This document shows positions 1 to 14,080 of a stretch of DNA of 64,000 bases, piece after piece; the stretch's first letter is position 1; every line of letters starts with the position of its first letter. Origin of the DNA: Zeus faber (lineage: Eukaryota > Chordata > Actinopteri > Zeiformes > Zeidae); the NCBI GenBank assembly GCA_960531495.1, contig OY482852.1, forward strand, positions 30,062,871 through 30,126,870, read 5' to 3'. The translations under genes were made by a program, and so were the position numbers. The notes under the pieces are model-generated. The model was not told where the DNA came from. It searched no databases and saw only the letters and a list, made by a program, of their open reading frames with translations.

Positions 1-1898
1 AACAAAATGATGACGATAGCTACTTTATTGATCCCAAAGGAACAGTGACGCCAATTAACAATCCCAAAGTACATTAAAGAATAATACACTTTACGCTTTG
101 GCCCTGGTAGTGAGCATGGCTGGACTATCGATCCCTGCTGTGAGTGTCAACGGAAAATCAGAGGATATGGGGTGGCTAATGGAAATGCTGCACAAGTAGA
201 GGATACCACTGCTCAAGGAGGTTCTGGTGTCATGATGTTTTTGGTACATTTCCAGAATTTCACAACCTTTTGGGGAAAAAAAGCCTAACAAAAAAGTCAT
301 AAACCATTTTAAACTAGGCGGCACACCGGTAACTATCAGGTGTCTAATTCATCTGACTTAAGGTGAGATGAGAGCAGTGGGTGACAGTTCGATCTCCCTG
401 TCTGGAAGATCTGGTTTGTTTATGTGGGTGTGCGTGTGCTTTTGTGTATTCAACCAGATTTTAAATTGATGCAGATGGCAACAATTTCTGGTCTCCATCT
501 CCTGGTGAGTAGCAGCCAGTGGCTCCTGTGTGTTTGGTGATGGGCCTTGAGACCATATAGCATGCAGTACCGTGCACGCATGCACGCACACACACATGCC
601 CAGGCCAATCCAGAAGTAGGCTCCAATCAACCCGTTGCGGCAGGGAAGTAGTTAAGAGTCATTAAGGCAACAAGCATTTCCCTTGAGAAGGGTAGTTAAG
701 GCTTGTTTAGTGGAAGAGGAGCGTTATGTGGATAGCTTCTACAGATGTACTGTTATTTTAGTAATAGAGTGAGAAACGAATAAGGCAAAGACATGTTAAA
801 GTAATGGGCAAAAAAAAATAATATTTCCACCTCCATGTTGTCCTCTTTGTTTAGCAGCCACCAAATTGATTTAGCCATCCCTAGGGTTATGGAAATTGCT
901 AATAATGGCTTACACTGATTAAAGTTGAATAAAGTTGGAGTTAGGAGGTCTTCTCACACCGCCCTTCTACTTATATGGAAAAAAAACCCACATTTTTCAA
1001 CTGAGGTGGCAACTAGGAAGAGGGAGCATGACAGATAGACCGATGTCTGAAAAAGCCTGTATTTGAATATGTCATTCCGAAGTCTGGCTTCTCTCGACAC
1101 ATTAGAAGATCTCCGACCAGGTGCAAACACTGAATCCAGGCTGCCTCTCCACACTGGTAGATAGATGACTTATCTCCATGTTTGGTTTTCTGCACATGGA
1201 AGACCAGAACCACTGGAACCCCATGCACAGCGCCAGAGAAAGCAAGAGCACTTACCCATTATTTTTAAGCTATTTCAATTGGCTGGCATTTCAAAAGATT
1301 GCGGCTTTTGATTCATCACTTTTAATTTTAGTTTGAACCACTATTTTATCCTTTTTTTTTTTCATGTTTTTATTTTATCTCTCAGAGTTTCACATTTCAA
1401 TTCCTCAATTCCTAAGGACAACATTTCAATGTCGCTTTACTTTAAGTAATATGGAGGTTTTTTGCAACATTTGACTGTCTTCATAAACTCCTGTCTCCAT
1501 ACGCAGCCACTCACTTTTGCCAGTAGCTTCTGTGGTTGCAGTGTGTAGTATGAATGTTTCCTTTTTTGCACTCTCCATTGACTCCGTCTGTTGTCTAATG
1601 GTAGTTGCGAGTGGCAGTGTATCGACTTTCATTGAGTTCAGGAAAATATGCGGTCAAATACTCCAAGAATTCCATATTGCTTTATGTTAATGAATATGAA
1701 ATTATAACAAATTGTTACTGATAATTACCACGCAAATTCTTATTGTTGTATTGATTTGACTCAAAGGATTGAGAACCTTTTCCATAAGCAACACAAGGTC
1801 TTCATGCCATTTTCAGTGATTTGGAATGCGAAAATGCAGCTTTAGTGAGTTTGCACTCATAAATTTCACATATTAATCAGGGTTTGAACCCTGCCCCC
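1..1898. other. Intronic DNA, no gene seen
   Basis: Presumed vps13b intron. All open frames here are short and lack recognisable domains. A short T run sits near 1350 and no long simple repeat is present. A vps13b exon too short for me to recognise cannot be excluded. Confidence 0.5.
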
Positions 1899-2830
1899 CA
1901 GAGATTCCATTAGAAAAAAATGGTGCTGGTTAACGTGGAAGATTACAATTTCCCGGACAAATGGTAGAGATCCCGGTCAAATATTATCTGTGTTTATTGA
2001 GCTTAAAAACAATTGATAAGCGGGCTATATTGAGTGACATCATCAATGCATGTAGATGTCTTATATTTTTTATCAAATATTAAAAATAAAATAAGTCCCG
2101 TTAGTAAATGCCATTTTAAAACAAAATAAATAATAATTACGGATATTACTACTTGAAATCAAATAATTTCCTTTTGTGAACAATAACAAGTGCAGCTGCT
2201 TAAATTAACATTTCACTAAAATACAATTTTGATAAACTCAAAAACAAAAAAAATATGGCAATTAGGCCTAAATAAATAATGACGTTTGTGGTGTTGTCCG
2301 TCTTCGTCGGGACATCCCGGCGACATATTTTAGACAATGAATATTTACAGTCTGCTGAGGGTCAGTACTTAAATATCCAAAATATCCAAAAAAACGCCAA
2401 ACTATGCATGTATGTGTCTCTGTTGTCAACGATACGTCATCTTTGTGTTTCACCTCAGAGTTCTAGACACTGTGGCTGTCTCCGCTCCATGTGTACTGTC
2501 TGTGTCAACTGTGTTTACAAGCGCAACCTGTCCACGGGGGAGGGGGCGGGGCATAGTCCTATATAGAAAAACGTGATTGGCCAGAGGTGAAGCTTTAAGA
2601 TCAGCTTTCGATCATCCAAACTGATTGGCTTCCCGTTGCAACTTGCCAGCACGAAAATGAACAGATCTGTGGACTTTTTAAATCAAAATGATCCACCAAG
2701 CACTAATTCAAATTATGCTTGGAGGGAATTATTTTCACCGGACATTAATCACTGGAGAAATTTAAATATGTTGGACTTCAACAGATTTTCCAGGTCAAAA
2801 ACCGGCGATTAACGGGTAATGGAAACACTG
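1899..2830. mobile_element. hAT-like non-autonomous DNA transposon
   Basis: The ends are imperfect inverted repeats. The left end reads cagagattccatta and continues to a tggtgctggttaacg-like part. The right end, reverse-complemented, reads cagtgtttccattacccg, then ttaatcgccgg. CAGNG termini with a TTTCCRTTA core are typical of a fish hAT family. Flanking 8-mers (ctgccccc / ccaacccc) agree at only 5 of 8 positions, so the target duplication is decayed or the exact edges are off. Inside, 2537-2570 holds a GC-box-like gggggcgggg followed by a TATA-like ctatatag, possibly the element's own promoter. No transposase frame survives. Confidence 0.6.
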
Positions 2831-5800
2831 CCAACCCCCCAACCCTGGCCAGCCTCACACTGAACTGAATAAGTTAAAAATATTACGTCCTTTGTGCATA
2901 AGTTATCGTGTTCCATTTCATTATGCAAACTATATCAACACATTGATCTAATTCCCATATTTCTTCTGATAAATAACCATGCTTTGTGACTGCACTATTG
3001 TCCTCCGAGTGCACTTTACATATTTTTCCCATCCCATCAAATTACTGCTTGTTACAAATCATTAGAACACTGCAGGGAAAGTCTTTTATCTCCACACAAA
3101 TGTGCTTATGCTGAGTTTTGTTGCTGTGGAAAAACTCAGAGAGAAGTCGTCTGTGCTCAAAGCCGTTTGTGTGTGCGTCGGAGTCATGATGCGCGCGTTT
3201 CCCCCCCTTTTTTTTTTGTTTTTTTTTGCTGGGCTTTTGCAGTTTTTTTTTTTTTTTTTTTACTTCTCGCTGACATTGAGGGATCATTGAATCTTTTCTC
3301 CTCCAGCTCCCCTCTGACGGACACACACGCTGCCTGTGTGAGACGTGTAACAATCCTGAGAAGGTGGAAGGTCCCAGCGAACTAATTAGCCGGGGGCTAA
3401 TCTGTAATCCGTGCGATTGGCCAACACTCTCCCACCACCTCTGCCACCTCCGGGGTGTCAGGGGGCCGGTGCTTCAGTGCCGCTACCTCCGGGCCCCCAA
3501 CTCCACCACCCGGGCCAGTCAGTCAGTCGCCCTGTCAGCCCGATCTGCCCAGTCCGTCACTCCGGTTTAAAGAGGCCCTTTAATGCCCGTTGATTAAGGT
3601 GTCAGAGGTCGAGCTCCCCCGCTGTTCCACACCTCCAAACGGGGAGGAGGGGGGCAAGTGACCGTGTGATAAGAGGCAGACATCAGAGGGGTGCAGCTCG
3701 GCAAGGGACCTCATCGCCAAGTCACATGGTGGAGTGTGGCGATCTGTCCCTGTAACAGCTTTAATGTCAATGACATCAATCTGGAAGTAAGCCAATATGG
3801 GTTTACACGGCAGGGGTCAACACAAAGAGGTCACCAGCAAAAGCCTTGCCCCTCACTCTGGTCCTCATTTTCTTTTCTATTGCTACTTTCAATTCCTCTG
3901 TGCAAAAAATATAAATTAAACCGAAACTAAACATCATTTTAACACAAAAACAAAAAGTCCCTATGTGTCCTATTTTAGCTTTCGCTTTAGAAAGCCCAGA
4001 GCAGGCCACAAAACCACTAGCTCTGTGACCCCGTAACCTTTCACTGGTCTGTCATTCCAGTCCCCTGCAGTGACAACATTGTTGTTTGCACCTTTCATAT
4101 CAGCCCCCCAGTCCTTCTCTACTATCAGTGGTCTCCACTGGGGCTTCCTGCACCCACAGTGAGGCCACAGAGATTGGAGCCGCAGGGAGTTATACAAGGC
4201 TTGAAAGACTCAACCACAGACCTCAAATAGGATTTAATATTGTGTATTAAAACATTCATAATGGGATTTATGTTTTTTTCTGTAATACCCTGAAATGTCT
4301 TTGAACTGAGCCATTCATGATTTATTTAAAACAATAAGCAGTATCGAGTGTTTTTTTTCCTCCCGGGATTGGTTACCTTGATGATTGCACGTAATCTCCC
4401 AATTTGAGCAGAACCGAGCTGGCTGAAGAGTTGAAATGGAAGAGGCCTTATCTTGACATCCATTAGATCCTTCAGGCTGTTGCCCTCACACCAGGGGGCA
4501 AGGGTGAGTGTGTAGGCGTATGGGGTCCTCACGGAGAGCTGGCAAGTCTGGGGGTCGAGGCAGCTGGAACCTTATGGAAACCCCCCCCTGCCCTCATCCC
4601 AGGTGTGAACATGGGGTCACTCCTGCAGCCAGGGGAGGGACACTCCTCAGAGCAGCAGGGCGCCGGAGACGGTAGACACAGACGCTGCTGAATCCTCCCA
4701 CTCCATTGGCTGGTTGACACAGAGACAGAACACAGCCATGGCATTTGATTCCCCCGCCTCGCAAGGCACCTTCTATTCGTGAAAGAGCAGCAATATTGGG
4801 TGATAAGTCCTTTCTCAAGAAAGCCACTAAGGTCCCTTGTTGAAAATTCAAGATCATTTTAATTAATTATTAATTCAATGATATTATTTACCACTGGAAA
4901 TAATGACATTAACAAAACAATTGGAAAAACTTCACCCAGGACCCATAACTAAGGTTTTTAATAAGCGTTTATTATTTAGTTAGAAAGTTTAGGTTCTAAT
5001 TCAATTATAATACTGACATTTAAAAAGTTAGGGACTGAATCAAGTTCTTGGTTCTAATTAGATTTGAATTATTAAGTTAAAATATGAAATACCCAATATT
5101 TTTGTGCCAAGCTCATTTGGTGGCCAATCTAAAATGACTGAAAAATGTAATTTGTCACATAAGTATTTTACTTGCTGTCCAGATATTCAATGTGACACAT
5201 TGTTGGACTGTTTGCAAGCACCGTACACAAACTCATTTTAACTCTTGATTTAATTTGTTCAATTATGAATGACTCATCACTGCTTACCAATTGGTTTTAA
5301 AATCACTTTTATGAAGCACATTACACATCCATAATCAATTCAAAAGATGCCATTTTTGAATGAAAATGACTTGTAGAAAAAACTTAAATAAAATTAAAAC
5401 CTCCCAAATTCTACAAGACCAATTTCCATTGTGAGCTCTGCTAGGTAGGCTCTGACTTCCCTTCACCCTGCTTGGCATCACAGAGGGAGGGCAGCAGGCA
5501 TCCAGCTGAAATGCAGTTACGCAGGGAGGAGTTTATGATGTGTTCATTAGCTGGCCTTTAATGTGGCCCGAGCTGAGCAAAAAGCAGCAGTAGAGCTTAG
5601 TAAATTACCACTGGGCTGTCTGCTAGAAGCAAGGTGGGTGTCTCTTGAGTGTATGGAAGAGGTGTGAAAATAGTGTAGTTTGCCAACTAATGATCACTCA
5701 CTGCCCCACAGCTGTCAGTGAAGTACATTCTGCTGATATACTGTAGCTCATAAATCTTTACAATTAATTAGTCTAGTGTCTAGCCAAACACACGAACCTG

Positions 5801-6484
5801 TCTAGTAGGTTTGGTTATTTTTGCAGTTTAAATCTCTTAAGTGAAGAGTTAATACTGGCTGCCCTGTTGTGTCATATCATACTTGTCTTTATTGAAATAA
5901 GGTGACTATTTTTTGCATCAAGATGTGGATTATGGCAAAGAGCGAAAGGATAAACTGAACACAAAATGTCACTGCTGTATATGGAAAGCCGAAAATGTGG
6001 CCCATGAAACAGCGGTTCCATAAACACCATTTGGACGTGGAGAAAGCGTGCGGCATCACGGCTGCTTGTGGTTTCTTTAGTTTAACGCATGTGAGCCATT
6101 ACTTGAGGCTTTTGAAGTGAAGGCACAAAAATGTTACAGAAAAACACAATGAGGGAATGGAGCGAGACACAATGACAGATTCAGAGTTTCTGGCATTTCA
6201 TTTTATGGGTTTGTCTCATTCCAAAAATGTAATAATTAATTCTTGAACTACAGTTGCATCATATATCACCACGCTCATGTTTTGTTTGTTCCTTTGAATG
6301 TTTTCAAAAACCAATATAGAAGTCTTGGGTTTCTCAAGGCGTCCTCGTAGCCCTCTGTGTGTTTCCGTGAGTGGCCTGCACTTTATCACCCATTGCCCCA
6401 TACTCTGTTACCATAACACAGTTCTGGGTGGAGTGAGTGAGTGTGTGCCAGGTTTTGGTTTGTTTTTTATTTTAGTTTAATTTT
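2831..6484. other. Intronic DNA with T-rich tracts and a homeodomain-type motif cluster
   Basis: No coding exon is recognised. Poly-T tracts lie at about 3206-3262. At 3385-3401 there is a perfect inverted repeat (attagcc, spacer ggg, ggctaat), followed by TAATCC and an inverted CCAAT (attgg). The 4.8-6.2 kb part is A/T-rich and without landmark. Confidence 0.4.
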
Positions 6485-7470
6485 ACCTTTTTTTACCAGG
6501 TTACCCTCATTGACATTCGGTTCTCTCTTTTACAAGAGAGACCTGGACCGATAAAGCAGCAGACAATGTTAGTGAATACACAACATGAAAACATAACACA
6601 TAACAGTGGTAATCTGGGAGGTAAACTAATTACTATCCCTAGCTTCATAACCCATACCTTTAACCATCTGTTTGAAGATATTCAAAGTGACACTCTCCTG
6701 CAGTTGAAGGGTGTTTTGTAACTCGTTCCAAGCTGAGGGGCCAGAGAACTGAAAAGCTTTTTTGCCCAACTCTGTTCCTACCTTGGGGACTTCCATAAAA
6801 ATGCAACTATTTGACCGTAGACCATAGGTGTTGTTTGACCTTTAGACAAAATAGCTATATAGGTACTGTGGGAGTCCACCCAGTTTGGCCTTATAAATAA
6901 TAGTGTAAAAATGATTTAGTCTTTTCACTGCTAAAGAGGGCCACACCTCTCAAATATAGTGAACAATGATGAGTGAGAGCTTAGAATTGGTGCAGAACAG
7001 CAGTGCTCCATGGTACAAAGTGTCCAGCGTAGGTAGAGAAGCCTTAGGGGCAGAAACGTACAAAATGTCACCACAATCTAAAACAGGCATAAAAGTAGCT
7101 GAAACATCCTTTTCTTACAATCATGGGAAAAAACAAGACTTATTATAACAATATAAACCTAGTTTTATTTCAAGCTTTTTTACAGGATTATTTGTGGGGG
7201 GCTTAAAAGTCAGATACTCATCCCACCAGAAACACAGGTTGCTTGTATGTTGAAACCCTCTCAATTTGCCTGCTCTGCATCGCAGTTATGGAAGGAACAG
7301 TCTGAGGTTTTAACTTGGATTTGGAGAAAACCATCAGCTCGGTCTTCTCGGCATTCAGAAGGAGCTTTAGCTCAGGGATCAGGGCATCAGGGATTCTCAT
7401 CCCTGTGGTTGGCCCTTTGCAGGCAGCCAACTCAGTATGTGTAGACAAAGAGAGACAGTTAGTAAGCACT
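6485..7470 (-). mobile_element. Non-LTR retrotransposon, 3' part with reverse transcriptase remnants
   Basis: Read on the minus strand, 7470 down to 7220 encodes a reverse-transcriptase thumb-like piece (LLLNAEKTELMVFSKSKLKP), then a Y/VSTYKQ stretch corresponding to the usual SYKYLG motif. Further on, broken frames give LPTLDTLYHGALLF- and WPSLAVKRL-like stretches and a terminal FQFSGPSAWNELQNTLQLQE-type segment, the common C-terminus of fish LINE ORF2. The 3' end carries the ttaccaggtta/tacaagagagacctgg repeat common in fish genomes. Many frameshifts and stops show it is dead. The clade (L2, Rex or Tx1) is not decided. Confidence 0.7.
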
Positions 7471-8326
7471 TAGTAAGAGTGTTTGGATCAAGTCAGGCAA
7501 TGGAGAATTCTTCACCAACGGGGCCATGAACTCTACCCCAAGTATTTTTTATTACCAAATTTCAGGATATTTTGACATAGACTTCCATCACACATTATTC
7601 GATCCTCTGTGTATTCATCTACCGTGTTTGAGTGAATCACAGCAATCAGACAGGCTAGAGAGTTAAGCAGATGGTGACAAGACGGCTGATGCTTACAGTA
7701 AATGAACACAAGCGTGAAAAGAAACAAACAGAGACATGCATCGTGTAGGGTAGAAATTGCTTCAAAATCAGGAGTTGCGGTAGGAAAACGGCGGGACACG
7801 CGGCTCAGGCAGCCAGGACAAACGGAGAACGCAATAGCACAGCCCATTTCCTCCTCTGCCGTGTGTGTTTATGGGCCAGTAGCTTGCTGTAACAGTAACA
7901 TCTCCAGGCCTGTTTTTAAGAAGCAGGTCAGCAGATAAAGATACTAGGGCGCCACCCCCTGGGACCTGGCTTTACTTAGGAGTGTTTGTTTTTGTTTCAG
8001 GGAAACCCTGATATTTTTAACGCGCTATTCAAATTAAGATTGTTTACTTTGTTTGTTAGCGGGACTGTGTTCAAAGTGAAGAAATGTCATAGATCAGGGC
8101 TCTGCTGTGTCATTTGTCTGCTTGTTTGAAATAAACGCTCTTTATGGTATTGAAAGTAACCTAGAGGCTCGAGTCCATTGGGTGGTCTGAAAAATTAAAA
8201 ACAACCTACTCTTTTGGTTTAAGCAGTCTCGTTTGCTTGACATCCAGAGACCTCCATCAGTATGTGTTATTATTTGTGCTCTTCCTACAGTTGTGAGACT
8301 CCCTTACTGCCTCCCCTCCCCCTACA

Positions 8327-8403
<77 letters not shown>

Positions 8404-11400
8404 AACACACATTTTTCTCCCGCAATCCCTTTCTCCAGTGGCTTCTTAATGAGGAAGTCTCCACCTTTGCCAGCTCCTTGTGACATCGCTGCCCCCTAGC
8501 GGCGGGCTGTCCACACCATAGTTCCTCCCCCTGCTCTCAGGTCAACACACTAGCCCCACTGGTGTCCAGAGTCACACATTATGATGCGCTAAAATTATAG
8601 GACCCACTTCCACCCTCCAGTGTTGACCATACTGATTTGTTTTATACAGTTATACTATTATGCGATAGGCATAATATAAGCATGCGTTGATATTCCATCT
8701 TTAGGTCCAAAGAGATTATTTTGGGATAAGCAAATCCTCAAGAATTTTGGAATTGGCTGAGCCCAATTGAATACAATACAATACAATTACACTTTTTCTC
8801 AAAAGTGGTAGGTTGAAAGTTGCAATCTATACAATTCACTAAGCACAGATCTAAGGTCAGTATTCAAAAGCAAATTCTATTCTTAATCCAATGTTGGAGA
8901 GGGGAGAGTGGAGTAGTTTGACTTGTTTTTTGACATCTTACTGATAATAAAAATGACAATAGGTCTGCCACCCATTCTTGCCCTGTCAAGTGTAGCAGAT
9001 ATAGTGAGCTATGGCAATGTAGCCAGATAGGGGGGGGTGTGTGAAGTTAAATTCTCCTTGTGGTCTTGTGTGTAGAACAGTAGTAGAAGTGTTTTTGTTT
9101 TTCTTTAAAGCCTGTTGAGAATTGCTAAAGCAGGATGCTGACCTCTCTGGCATTTGCTATTATTTTCCCACTGGCACGGTGCCACTCTATCACAGCAGAC
9201 ATTCATATCAAGACCTTCCCTCTGATTGGAACGATAAAAGCATCATGTCATAATCTGGAAGGAACTTAGCTGTGGTTTACACATGAAGTGGCTAAGATGA
9301 TGCACGCAGTACACTCACGGTTGCATTCCAAATGGTGCAGACATTAAACCCACATGTTGATGCGTAGCGTGTATTTGTGTGTGTATGTGTGCGTTGAGTT
9401 GTCGTGTATACTCGGCAAAGCGGGAGGAATGTGGCCACTCGGAGGTCCTTCTCCTCCACAAATAAATATTTGCCAATGACAATATGGCCAATATGTTTAA
9501 CACTAGAAGGGTAATTTTCTGGAGGCTGGAGGTGTTTATGAGATGGGCACAGATATGTCTAAAGGCGAAGAAACAAGAAGAGAGAGAGGGCTAGCATCCC
9601 CTTCATGTAACCACCGTCTGTCCATAGCTTGACATTGCCATTTCATCCGTTCCACCAAAAATATGGCAGTTGTCAGCAGTCCACTCCACACAACACCAAT
9701 CCATGAATTTTAAATTGATTGTCTTTCTACTTTTTACTCTATTTATTTGCCCAACGTCTTTGCGTTCCGAAATATTTGTTTCTCTAGGGTGTATACAGCA
9801 ACAGTGGATGTGACTTCAATATGCAATCAAATGTGAGCGCAATCATGATTAAGTAGAATGAACAGGCGGAAGTACAGTGTATGGCACCTGCAAAATACAT
9901 TTACGTGCCTGATTATACATTATATCTTGCTACACTTAAAAAATAGTAATGCTTTGCAGGCAGGTTATAATATGATTCATAATATTAAATATAATAAGAA
10001 TAATTACCAAGAAAATATGTAAGAGTGAGGAAATTATGTGAACATGACAGGTGTAACTTTGTGAACCCTGATTCCGATCTCCATTGCACCAACTCCCATT
10101 TTTATGAGATCCTGGAAGATTAGGATGCGGTATAATCTATGTTCTGTGTCTTGTAAATTATTTTCCTGTAAAACAAAAAAGAAATCACCTCTATTTAATT
10201 GAATTTGTTTCACCAAAATACTGGTGGGGGAAGTTTTCCTCTGGTTTGAATTTAGGCAGTAATATCATTAGCAACTTAATTTTATATTCCATATTTCCTC
10301 CTGGACTGGCCTTGCCTTAATCTTTGTCAGATTTTTCACGATAGCACGCTTTTCTCGAAAGTTATTGTATTTACAAAGGAGAGTCATAAATATGACACTG
10401 AAAATAATCACAATCTGAAATCTGTGTGCAGAGTTCAAAGTCAGCATCTCCACAATTACAACAGTATTTTATAGCCCTCTGCACAAGACATGACATGGAA
10501 GTCTGGTCTTAAGAACTTGAACTTTTGCGAATGCCTCCATGACGTGTTTTCCAAACACATGTTTAATTTAAAGCTCAGTGATTTTAAAGTCATGTAAAAC
10601 TCGGGACTCCCAAAGGCGACCCCGTTCTGTCTGTGTACTCATGGCGCTTCTTGAAGTCCGATGACTTTCCGTTCACGAAGCACACTCCAGCAAAGCAGCA
10701 CATCTTTTGGCCGAAAATCACATTGTTAGTATCACTTTTTTAGATGTTCCTTTGTTGTGAAAATATTTTCCCCCATTCCCCCCTTTGAAATGAACTAAGA
10801 AATTTTACTTGGAGTTCTGTATTTGTTAAAGAGTTGTTAAAGTGACATTTGATAGATTGAGTTATTAACATTTTTGCCTGGTATTTCAAAAAATATATTT
10901 TTGTCAGGTCAATCAACATTTCTTTCTTAATCAGCGTTTAGATTACCGATGCTTTGACTTTATGGGCTTAATAATCAGCTAAAATAGTTGTTGGGTGTCG
11001 AAAGCGATTCACCTTTGTTTTGCTGTTTGCAGGTTTAAACATGATCGGGTGTGTATATGTCCATCCTATGCAGCCTATGTGCAACCTGTGTGCTGTAGTT
11101 CCTGTCCTCTGAACTCAACAGAACCTGCCCTGAGGTGAGATGTGGCTGAGAGGACACAGCCTGCCCAGGGAGGGTGTTTGTGGCCCCTAGCCAGAGATAT
11201 TATCTGAGATATTAAGATGTACTAAATTGTCAGAAAGGCAGGTCGTGGCTGGGTGAGCCAGCAGCTCCTCCCATTGTGTCCACACTCCCACCATCCGCTC
11301 TCTGTAGGGGTCCAAAGGTCCATGAGACGAGATTGGGGTGGGATGGGACGGGCATGGCTCCCGTCTCCCAAAGCTGTACTGGTATAGAGAAGGCAAAAAA

Positions 11401-13562
11401 ACCTCTCCGCCTTACTCTCTGTGGTTGGATGATTTATGCTTCACATAAAGTATTGACCTATTAATGGCCTCAACAAGGACATGAGATGTCCCTGTTCGGC
11501 TGTCCTTTTTTTTTTCTTCTTCCTCCTCACAAACAATCCATTAGACATGACACATTTTCTCCTAATGTGGATCTAAATTGGGTCAAGACATTGATACATA
11601 TGTTTGCCCTAAGGCGGGGTGAAGTTGAAACTAATTGTGCTAATTTGTATATCCAGCTGTATGAAATAATCACCTATTTATTTATTCATTTATTGTTTTT
11701 AATGTGTAGCTCAGTTTACCCAAACCTCTTTAAGTAATTTGTCTTGAAATATGTGGACTGAGAACCATTTTAATGTCACAATGGTTCCTACTCTACCAAA
11801 AGAACAACAACAAAAAACACATTTTAAATGCATGTTAGATCTACATCTGGCCAAATGATTCAGTGGGAGGCGGGAATGTGTCAAATGGCATGACTGCCCT
11901 TCTCGGTTGCCCGCACCCCCACCACTCCAGTAAGTAATAGCCTGCGTGCCTATAGTGATGCCCGGGTTTATTTGAACAGCAGTTCTACTTAACTTTTTTT
12001 TTTTTTTTTTTTTCTTCCCCCCCCCAAAGTGTGAGCCTGGATTTATTGTTTAGCTGTTGGTCCGTGGGTGCGATTCTCTTATTTCATGGCTTGTCTGATA
12101 GGATCCAAGGAAAATAAACCTGCACCTGAGCCCAGTTTATAGGACTGCCTGACGTCAGGCCCATTATCCACAGCACTGACTGCACAGTTTTATTCCACTA
12201 CGCTCTCTCGGTCTCTGCATGTGTGCACGTGTGTCAGTTGCGTGCGCATATGTGTGTTGTGTGTTTTTGCCTATCCGTCTCAGTTTCTTATATGAATGTT
12301 TGGCGCCAGACTCCGAGCTCGACATGGTGACTGCCAAATCATGCGAGCAGTTGCCTGTCTGATATTTTTAGCTCTTGCTTGCTGTTAGAGCCATAATGTT
12401 TTTGATAATTCACAGCATTGTCATTACATTAGCCTGAAGTGCACAGCAAAGGTCAACTAGAATCAGGATGAAGCAAGACTAGGAATGACTTAAGAAACTC
12501 TGGAGCTGTTTTTGTCATTTGCGGCTACATGGAGCTCATCTATTGGATTAGACATTTGAGGTATGAGTATTGAACCATTAATCAGGTAAAGCATGGGGGA
12601 ATACATATTTGTGTGCTTTTCATGTGCAGGTGTGATTTACATTACACAAATTGTTGTTTGTGAAAACAGGCCCCAATGTGTGTGTTTGCCGGTGCCTTCT
12701 TCGTATATATTCATGCATGTTTGCAAGATTTTCAAGTAGGCAGTGTACTACAATCAAATAAATAACTTTACGAGAAAGAGCCACTGCTGAATATATCCTC
12801 GAACACCATTGTCCATGAACTCAATGCAAGAGGAAAGTTGAACGCTGACCCTTTTGCATGGACTCATGCGCATGTCATCTTTGCCCTACATCCTAAGCCA
12901 GGCATGTGACATCATGTGGGTCAGGTCTGTGTCTCGGATGCTGTGCTTCAGCGGGGCTCACTATTTTGCAACACTATCTCCTTTGCTCCAGCATTGTTCT
13001 CAGTGTCCTGACCGCGCAGAAACCACAAGATGAGCTGGACACAGTCTCCGGTAACATTAGCTAATGCTCTGTGCGCCCTCGATGACCATCCCCGGGGCTC
13101 GGAAGGGAGCAGTCGGCTCACTTTTCTCCTCCCAGCTCCGTTGTCTGGTCTTCATTAGTCGGCTCTTCTGGAGTTGAAGGAGATGCCTGGCTTCAACCAA
13201 GCCCAATTGCAGAGACTCCCAAAAAAGCACAGCACCGCCAATATCATATTAGCCTGCTGCCTTTACAGATTGGCCATACTCCCTGGCTTCTGGAGAGACT
13301 ACGGAGGCTAATGTTCCCAGTAGGAGGTGGTTGGGAGGTGGGGTATATAGTTGGACTCACACAACCTATTTGAATAAATATCTAGCTTTTGAAATCCATT
13401 CTGAAATACTAAAGCTGTGAGGTTTCCATCATTGGAAACATTTGACAGTTACTTACACTGATGAAATGGTTGCATATTTGACAGATGACTAAAATGTAAA
13501 TATTGTTAAATTTTTTGTTCCACTTTGACCTAAGTTCTCTTCACAAAAAGATACATTTGAAG
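7471..13562. other. Intronic DNA, no exon recognised
   Basis: Apart from the AC array at 8335-8399 and homopolymers near 12000 (T run then C run), I see no gene, RNA or clear mobile element. 13020-13330 is unusually GC-balanced and sequence-complex for the region and could be conserved non-coding DNA, but this cannot be judged without alignment. Confidence 0.4.
8335..8399. repeat. (AC)n microsatellite, about 32 units
   Basis: Uninterrupted AC dinucleotide array. The open frames that cross it (Thr-His repeats) are artefacts. Confidence 0.98.
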
Positions 13563-13862
13563 GGTATAACAGTTCAGTGGTTAGTGCTGTTGCCCCACAG
13601 CATGAAGGTTCTGGGTTTTAATCCAACTCTGGCCTTTCTGCGTGGAGTTATTCATGTTATCCCCTCCCTATGTTCACTTGGGTTTTTTCCAGGTGCTCCA
13701 GTTTCTCCCACCCTAAAGACATGCATGTTAGATTACTGTACACACTCCTGCCGAAACCCCTGACCAAGGCTTCGGTCAAGATCTTGAGTTTGCCCGCGGA
13801 TACTGAGCCCACTGCTCCCTTTGGATGGATTAAATGCAGAGGTCATATTTCTCCACAGGGAT
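13563..13862 (+). repeat. Dispersed SINE-like repeat
   Basis: It begins with a tRNA-promoter-like ttcagtggttagtgctg and gccccacagcatgaaggttc, continues with the widespread fish motif tgcgtggagtt...ttttttccaggtgctccag and acatgcatgttag, and ends near ggattaaatgcagaggtcat. I recognise the motif order as a common fish dispersed repeat. It is degraded, with no target duplication found. A shorter copy of the 5' part is at 29268-29367. Confidence 0.6.
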
Positions 13863-14080
13863 TAAGACGGTTTATTTTCTTGTATTCTAAATAAAACCCA
13901 TCTTAAAGCCATGCTTGCGGTACTGGAGTTTGTCTGTACTTTGGTCTCCTGTCCACATTTCAAAGGACTCGTCTTGGAACTGAGCACTCTGGGCACTCTC
14001 TATAAGACCTATGAGACTGAGCCTGAATCCTATTCTGGTGTGAGTCTTCACTCATGTTTCAAACCAATTAATCTTGAGTG

